Of a DNA stretch of 8,616 bases, positions 5,622 to 8,616 are shown in pieces. Position 1 is the stretch's first letter. Every line of letters starts with the position of its first letter. The stretch lies in NCBI GenBank assembly GCA_019242385.1, contig JAFAVO010000246.1, forward strand, positions 1 to 8,616. Direction: 5' to 3'. Origin of the DNA: Gammaproteobacteria bacterium (GTDB lineage: Bacteria > Pseudomonadota > Gammaproteobacteria > Steroidobacterales > Steroidobacteraceae). Made by a program: the position numbers and the translations under genes. Below the pieces are notes generated by a model. The model did no database searches and had not been told where the DNA came from. It was given only the letters and a program-made list of their open reading frames with translations.

Positions 5622-7235
5622 ATGAGCGCGGCTTCCTGGACAGTTGGTCGCTACGTGGTCGAGACACTGGCCGCGAATGGCATCGACACCGTATTCGGCA
5701 TTCCGGGGGTCCACAACATCGAGTTGTATCGCGGGCTCGAGCGCGCGCCGCTACGGCACGTGCTGGTGCGGCACGAGCAGAATGCCGTGTTTGCAGCCGA
5801 CGGTTATGCCCGCGCGAGTGGTCGGCCCGCGGCCGCGTTCGTCATTTCCGGGCCAGGACTCACCAACGCTCTGACCGCGCTCGCGCAGGCCTGGTCAGAT
5901 TCGGTGCCGGTGCTGCTCGTGGCGAGCGCGCCGGTGCGCGCTTCACTCGGGCGCGCCTGGGGCGTACTGCACGAGCTCCCCGATCAGCGCGCGCTCGTGG
6001 CCGGGGTGAGCGCCTTCGCGGGCAGCGCACGCAGCGACACCGAGCTGCATGAGCAGCTGCGTGCGGTATTCGCTGCATTGCGCCGCCCGCGGCCACGGCC
6101 GGCGTACGTGGACATTCCGCTCGATCTGCTCGGGGCACCGACCGCGCTGCGCGCGGAGGTTTTCGCGGCTCCGGCGCCAGCACCGGCCGCACCGCGGGAT
6201 GGCATGCGTGAAGCGCACCGGCTGCTCAGCCAGGCGCGCCGGCCTTTGTTCATTGCCGGGGGTGGCGCACGCGCCGCCGGTGCAGCGTTGCGGGAGCTGG
6301 TCGAGGCACACGACGCTTACCTGGTGAGCACGGTCGCGGGCAAAGGCGTGCTCGCCGAGAGTCATCCGGCGAGTCTCGGCGTGAGTCTTCCATACGCCCC
6401 GACGCAGGAGTTGGTTGCAGCCGCCGATGTGGTGGTGGCAGCCGGCACCGAGCTCTCCGAGACCGACATCTACACCACGACACGCCTGCCAATGAATGGG
6501 CGCCTGGTGCGCATCGACGTCGATGAGCAGAAGCTCGAGGACCACTACGAGGCTGCCCTGAAGCTGCATGGCGATGCGGCCGCCACCCTGCAACAGCTCG
6601 CATCTCACGCGGAGCTCGGCGCGCGCCGCGGCTGGCGCACGGCCGCAGGCACTGGCGCCATGCTCCGGGCGCGGATCGACGCGCAGCGCGAGGGGAATTG
6701 GCAGCCCGCGCTGGCCGTGCTGCGCGCGCTGCGCGCGGCTCTCCCGGCCGATGGCGTCGTGTTCACCGACATGACGCAGATTGCATACCTCGGTAACTAC
6801 GCGTTTCCGGCCGAGCGCGCCGGCGGGTGGTTCCACCCTTCCGGCTACGGCGCCCTCGGTTACGCCCTGCCAGCTGCGATCGGCGCGCGCATTGCGCAGC
6901 CGCAGCGCCCGGTCGTGGCGCTCGCCGGAGACTTCGGCGCGCAATTCACCTTTCAGGACCTCACGACTGCCGTGGAGCTGGAGCTGACCCTACCTTTCAT
7001 AATCTGGAACAACGACGCATTGGGTCAGATCCGCGATGACATGGTTGCCGCAGGGATCGCGCCGGTCGGTGTGGTGGCGCGCAATCCCAATTTCGTGGGA
7101 CTCGCTCACGCCTGCGGCGCAGCGGGAACGTGCGTGCCGGATGCGGCGTCGCTCGAGGCAGAGCTCGGCGCCGCGCTGGCTCGCCGCGGCCCGACGCTTA
7201 TCGAGGTGAAGGCGCCCGATTTCCGCGCGCAATGA
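5622..7235 (+). CDS. aruI: 2-ketoarginine decarboxylase (AruI-like thiamine-diphosphate enzyme)
   Basis: This 537-residue protein has the three domains of the acetolactate-synthase/decarboxylase superfamily: a pyrimidine-binding domain (about 5-170) with FGIPGVHNIELYRGL at 25-39 and the catalytic glutamate E52 in RHEQNAVFAADGYAR; a central domain (about 195-330); and a diphosphate-binding domain (about 360-535) with GDF at 436-438 and NN at 463-464. The third position of the GDG motif is Phe instead of Gly. P. aeruginosa AruI (5-guanidino-2-oxopentanoate decarboxylase), which yields 4-guanidinobutyraldehyde, has a very similar FGIPGVH-ELYRGL start as I remember it. The divergent AruH-like gene provides its substrate, which favours this role over acetolactate synthase or other 2-keto-acid decarboxylases. 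The ATG at 5622 follows AAGAG too closely for an ideal Shine-Dalgarno site. The gene looks intact and has host-like codon use. Confidence 0.82.
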   Translation: MSAASWTVGRYVVETLAANGIDTVFGIPGVHNIELYRGLERAPLRHVLVRHEQNAVFAADGYARASGRPAAAFVISGPGLTNALTALAQAWSDSVPVLLVASAPVRASLGRAWGVLHELPDQRALVAGVSAFAGSARSDTELHEQLRAVFAALRRPRPRPAYVDIPLDLLGAPTALRAEVFAAPAPAPAAPRDGMREAHRLLSQARRPLFIAGGGARAAGAALRELVEAHDAYLVSTVAGKGVLAESHPASLGVSLPYAPTQELVAAADVVVAAGTELSETDIYTTTRLPMNGRLVRIDVDEQKLEDHYEAALKLHGDAAATLQQLASHAELGARRGWRTAAGTGAMLRARIDAQREGNWQPALAVLRALRAALPADGVVFTDMTQIAYLGNYAFPAERAGGWFHPSGYGALGYALPAAIGARIAQPQRPVVALAGDFGAQFTFQDLTTAVELELTLPFIIWNNDALGQIRDDMVAAGIAPVGVVARNPNFVGLAHACGAAGTCVPDAASLEAELGAALARRGPTLIEVKAPDFRAQ

Positions 7236-7273
7236 CCTCGGTGGCGTGAAGGCTGCACTTCCCGCCCCGGTGC

Positions 7274-7303
7274 GTGTAGGATCGCGTAGGACCCTACTTA
7301 CAC
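7274..7303. promoter_or_regulatory. Nested inverted repeat upstream of the NarL-type regulator, candidate operator
   Basis: GTAGG (7286-7290) and CCTAC (7293-7297) form a perfect palindrome with a 2-nt centre. An outer pair GTGTA (7274-7278) / TACAC (7299-7303) adds a second layer, and TAGGA is also repeated directly at 7277-7281 and 7287-7291. The site overlaps the candidate -35 of the downstream regulator gene, so it may be an autoregulatory operator. It could alternatively act as a weak hairpin after aruI. Confidence 0.4.
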
Positions 7304-7327
7304 ACCCTCTGGGGGATGGCGTACGAT
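7298..7327 (+). promoter_or_regulatory. Candidate promoter of the NarL-type response regulator
   Basis: TTACAC (7298-7303) and TACGAT (7322-7327) could serve as -35 and -10 with an 18-bp spacer, about 61 bp before the start at 7389. The match to sigma-70 consensus is only partial. A shifted -10 within GATACATAAG is another option. Confidence 0.35.
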
Positions 7328-7388
7328 ACATAAGCTCCAGACCCGGTACTGTGCGCACACACCGTCAGAACCCCATTGAGGAGGCTCG

Positions 7389-8021
7389 ATGGCGAAGGTA
7401 CTGATCGCCGACGACCACGCCATGATTCGTGCGGGACTGCGCCGCTGGCTCGAGCAGGACCGTTCGGTCGAGGCCGTGGCCGAGGCCAGCAGCGGAGCCG
7501 AGACTCTGCAACAGCTGCGCGATGGGTCATGGGACCTCGTCGTGCTCGATATCAACATGCCGGACCGCAGCGGTATCGACATCCTGCGGCACATCCGCTC
7601 GGGTCACCCGCAGACGCGAGTGCTGGTGATCAGCGGCTTTTCCGAGAAGCAGTACGCCATTTATGCGCTGCGGGCCGGTGCCTCGGGTTATCTCGCCAAG
7701 GACCAGGCTCCGGAGGAGTTCATGCGCGCCGTCCATACGGTGCTGGCGGGACGGCGCTTCGCCAGCGCGGCGCTCACGGAGATGCTGGTCAACGCCCTCG
7801 ATGAGCCGGCCGACCGCCCGCTGCATGCCTCGCTGTCGCAACGCGAGTTCCAGATCCTGTGCAAGCTCGCGGTGGGACGCAGCGTGTCCGAGATTGCCCA
7901 GGAACTGTGCATCAGCGTGAAGACGGTGAGCACCTACCGGGCACGGGTGCTCGAGAAAATGCACCTGGAGACCAACGCCGACCTCACCACCTACGCCTTG
8001 CGCAATGGACTCGTGCAGTAG
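7389..8021 (+). CDS. NarL/LuxR (FixJ)-type two-component response regulator
   Basis: This 210-residue protein has a receiver domain (about 1-120) and a C-terminal LuxR-type helix-turn-helix (about 147-208). The receiver keeps the acidic pair D8-D9, the phosphoacceptor D54 in VVLDINMPDRSG, S82 in VISGFSE, and K104 in YLAKDQ. The output domain shows LSQREFQILCKLAVGRSVSE, then ISVKTVSTYRARVLEKM, the usual recognition helix of this family. It would bind promoter DNA after phosphorylation by a partner kinase. A strong GAGGAGG at 7378-7384 sits 4 nt before the ATG, which fixes the start. The gene begins 153 bp after aruI on the same strand. In P. aeruginosa the aruHI genes are controlled by the AruRS two-component system, so a role in arginine response is possible, but no kinase is present here and I cannot equate this protein with AruR. 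Confidence 0.93.
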   Translation: MAKVLIADDHAMIRAGLRRWLEQDRSVEAVAEASSGAETLQQLRDGSWDLVVLDINMPDRSGIDILRHIRSGHPQTRVLVISGFSEKQYAIYALRAGASGYLAKDQAPEEFMRAVHTVLAGRRFASAALTEMLVNALDEPADRPLHASLSQREFQILCKLAVGRSVSEIAQELCISVKTVSTYRARVLEKMHLETNADLTTYALRNGLVQ

Positions 8022-8032
8022 CTGGAACGTAG

Positions 8033-8054
8033 CCAGTCAGCATGCACTGACAGG
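8033..8054 (+). terminator. Hairpin after the NarL-type regulator, weak terminator candidate
   Basis: GTCAG (8036-8040) pairs with CTGAC (8047-8051) across a 6-nt loop, and after an A-A mismatch CC (8033-8034) pairs with GG (8053-8054). It begins 11 bp after the regulator's stop. No T-run follows, so it may instead be a processing or attenuation structure between the two regulator genes. Confidence 0.4.
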
Positions 8055-8095
8055 TCCAGACGGTAGCTCCCGGCATCGCCCGCAGACCCGGCCGG

Positions 8096-8101
8096 TATAC
8101 T
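8096..8101 (+). promoter_or_regulatory. TATACT, candidate -10 box of the receiver-domain gene
   Basis: TATACT matches the sigma-70 -10 consensus at five of six positions and would give a leader of about 60 nt. No good -35 lies 16-18 bp upstream. With the preceding hairpin it suggests that the receiver gene can be transcribed separately from the NarL-type regulator. The rest of the 8022-8170 gap shows no gene. Confidence 0.4.
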
Positions 8102-8170
8102 CGCGCTTGGTGGTAGCGGCGTGGGGTTAAAGCGGCCGGCTGCCGAACAACACCTAACGGCGGCGGCGAG

Positions 8171-8614
8171 ATGACGAACAGCGCTTCACTGCGGGTCTTG
8201 CGGGTCTTGTTGGCCGAGGATTCCTCGCTCCTCGCGGCCCGCCTGACCGAGCTCATCGGGCGTCTGCCCGATGTCGAGCTGATCGGCACGGTCGATTGCG
8301 AAGAGGACACGCTGAGCCACGTTGCTGCCGATACTCCCGACGTGCTGATCCTCGACCTGCACCTGCGCAGTGGATCGGGGTTCGGAGTACTGCGTGCGCT
8401 GGCCGGGCATTCACGCCCCAGGACCACGGCGGCGGCGACTGGTACGGCGCGTCGGCCCAAGATCGTGATCCTCACCAATTTCGGGCTTCCCGAATACCGG
8501 CGGGAAGCCGAGGCGTTCGGCGTCGAGGCCTTTCTCGACAAATCCCGCGACTACTTCCGGCTGCCGTCTCTGCTCACTGATTTCGCGCGCGATCGAACCG
8601 AGCAGCCTCACTAG
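8171..8614 (+). CDS. Stand-alone receiver-domain response regulator
   Basis: This complete 147-residue protein consists of one CheY-like receiver domain and no output domain. The core residues are present: acidic E16-D17 in LLAEDSS, phosphoacceptor D62 in VLILDLHLRSGSGFG, T102 in VILTNFG, and K124 in AFLDKS. Between the third helix and fourth strand it has an extra Pro/Thr/Ala/Arg-rich loop (about residues 80-97, SRPRTTAAATGTARRP), longer than in CheY. The N-terminus carries RVLRVL, produced by a 9-bp tandem repeat. The ATG at 8171 is preceded only by a weak GGCGAG. It follows the NarL-type regulator by 149 bp. Single-domain receivers usually act by protein contact or as phosphate-relay or sink partners; a function in the same pathway as the upstream regulator is inferred from adjacency. 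Confidence 0.88.
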   Translation: MTNSASLRVLRVLLAEDSSLLAARLTELIGRLPDVELIGTVDCEEDTLSHVAADTPDVLILDLHLRSGSGFGVLRALAGHSRPRTTAAATGTARRPKIVILTNFGLPEYRREAEAFGVEAFLDKSRDYFRLPSLLTDFARDRTEQPH

Positions 8615-8616
8615 GC

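Noticed and set aside
4997..6052. Plus-strand open frame (351 codons) crossing aruH and the start of aruI
   Set aside because: It spans two genes with intact motifs, including the divergent promoter region, and yields an Arg-rich product without domains.
5943..6944. Minus-strand open frame (333 codons) opposite aruI
   Set aside because: Antisense shadow; composition follows the complementary frame of the thiamine-diphosphate enzyme.

Overview
The window is GC-rich DNA with tightly packed genes and strong codon bias toward G/C in third positions. It looks like the chromosome of a GC-rich proteobacterium, gamma- or beta-like. The carnitine and arginine genes most resemble the Pseudomonas-type pathways I know. 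I cannot name a genus from the sequence. There are no rRNA or tRNA genes, insertion sequences, phage genes or CRISPR arrays.

Layout. (1) Positions 1-1870, minus strand: a carnitine-catabolism operon. In order of transcription it holds a possible 52-residue leader gene, a fused L-carnitine 3-dehydrogenase/thioesterase, and a BetI-like TetR regulator cut off by the window edge. The three reading frames are closely coupled: an ATGA overlap, then a ribosome-binding site that overlaps the preceding stop codon. (2) Positions 1902-2240, plus strand: a small YidB-like (DUF937) protein, divergent from the operon across an AT-rich island. (3) Positions 2444-4378, plus strand: a secreted S53 (sedolisin/kumamolisin-type) acid peptidase with signal peptide, propeptide and intact catalytic residues. 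The leader before it contains a triple GATGTAAGC repeat with alternative hairpins. (4) Positions 4418-7235: two divergent genes, an AruH-like arginine:pyruvate transaminase (minus) and an AruI-like thiamine-diphosphate 2-ketoarginine decarboxylase (plus), only 40 bp apart. (5) Positions 7389-8614, plus strand: a NarL/LuxR-type response regulator followed by a stand-alone receiver-domain protein, with no sensor kinase in the window.

How the genes may work together. The dehydrogenase would oxidise carnitine to 3-dehydrocarnitine, and the fused hotdog domain would release glycine betaine from betainyl-CoA. The BetI-like repressor would sense choline- or betaine-type compounds. The cleavage enzyme between those two steps (DUF849 type) is not in the window. 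AruH and AruI together form the first two steps of the arginine transaminase pathway, from arginine to 2-ketoarginine to 4-guanidinobutyraldehyde. In Pseudomonas aeruginosa that pathway is controlled by a two-component system (AruRS), so response regulators next to aruI are suggestive, but the link here is inference. The peptidase could supply amino acids to these catabolic pathways, again as inference.

I see no clearly new multi-gene system. The items most worth a second look are the 40-bp divergent aruH/aruI control region, the small coupled ORF before the carnitine gene, the orphan response-regulator pair with a palindrome at its promoter, and the repeat/hairpin leader before the peptidase.
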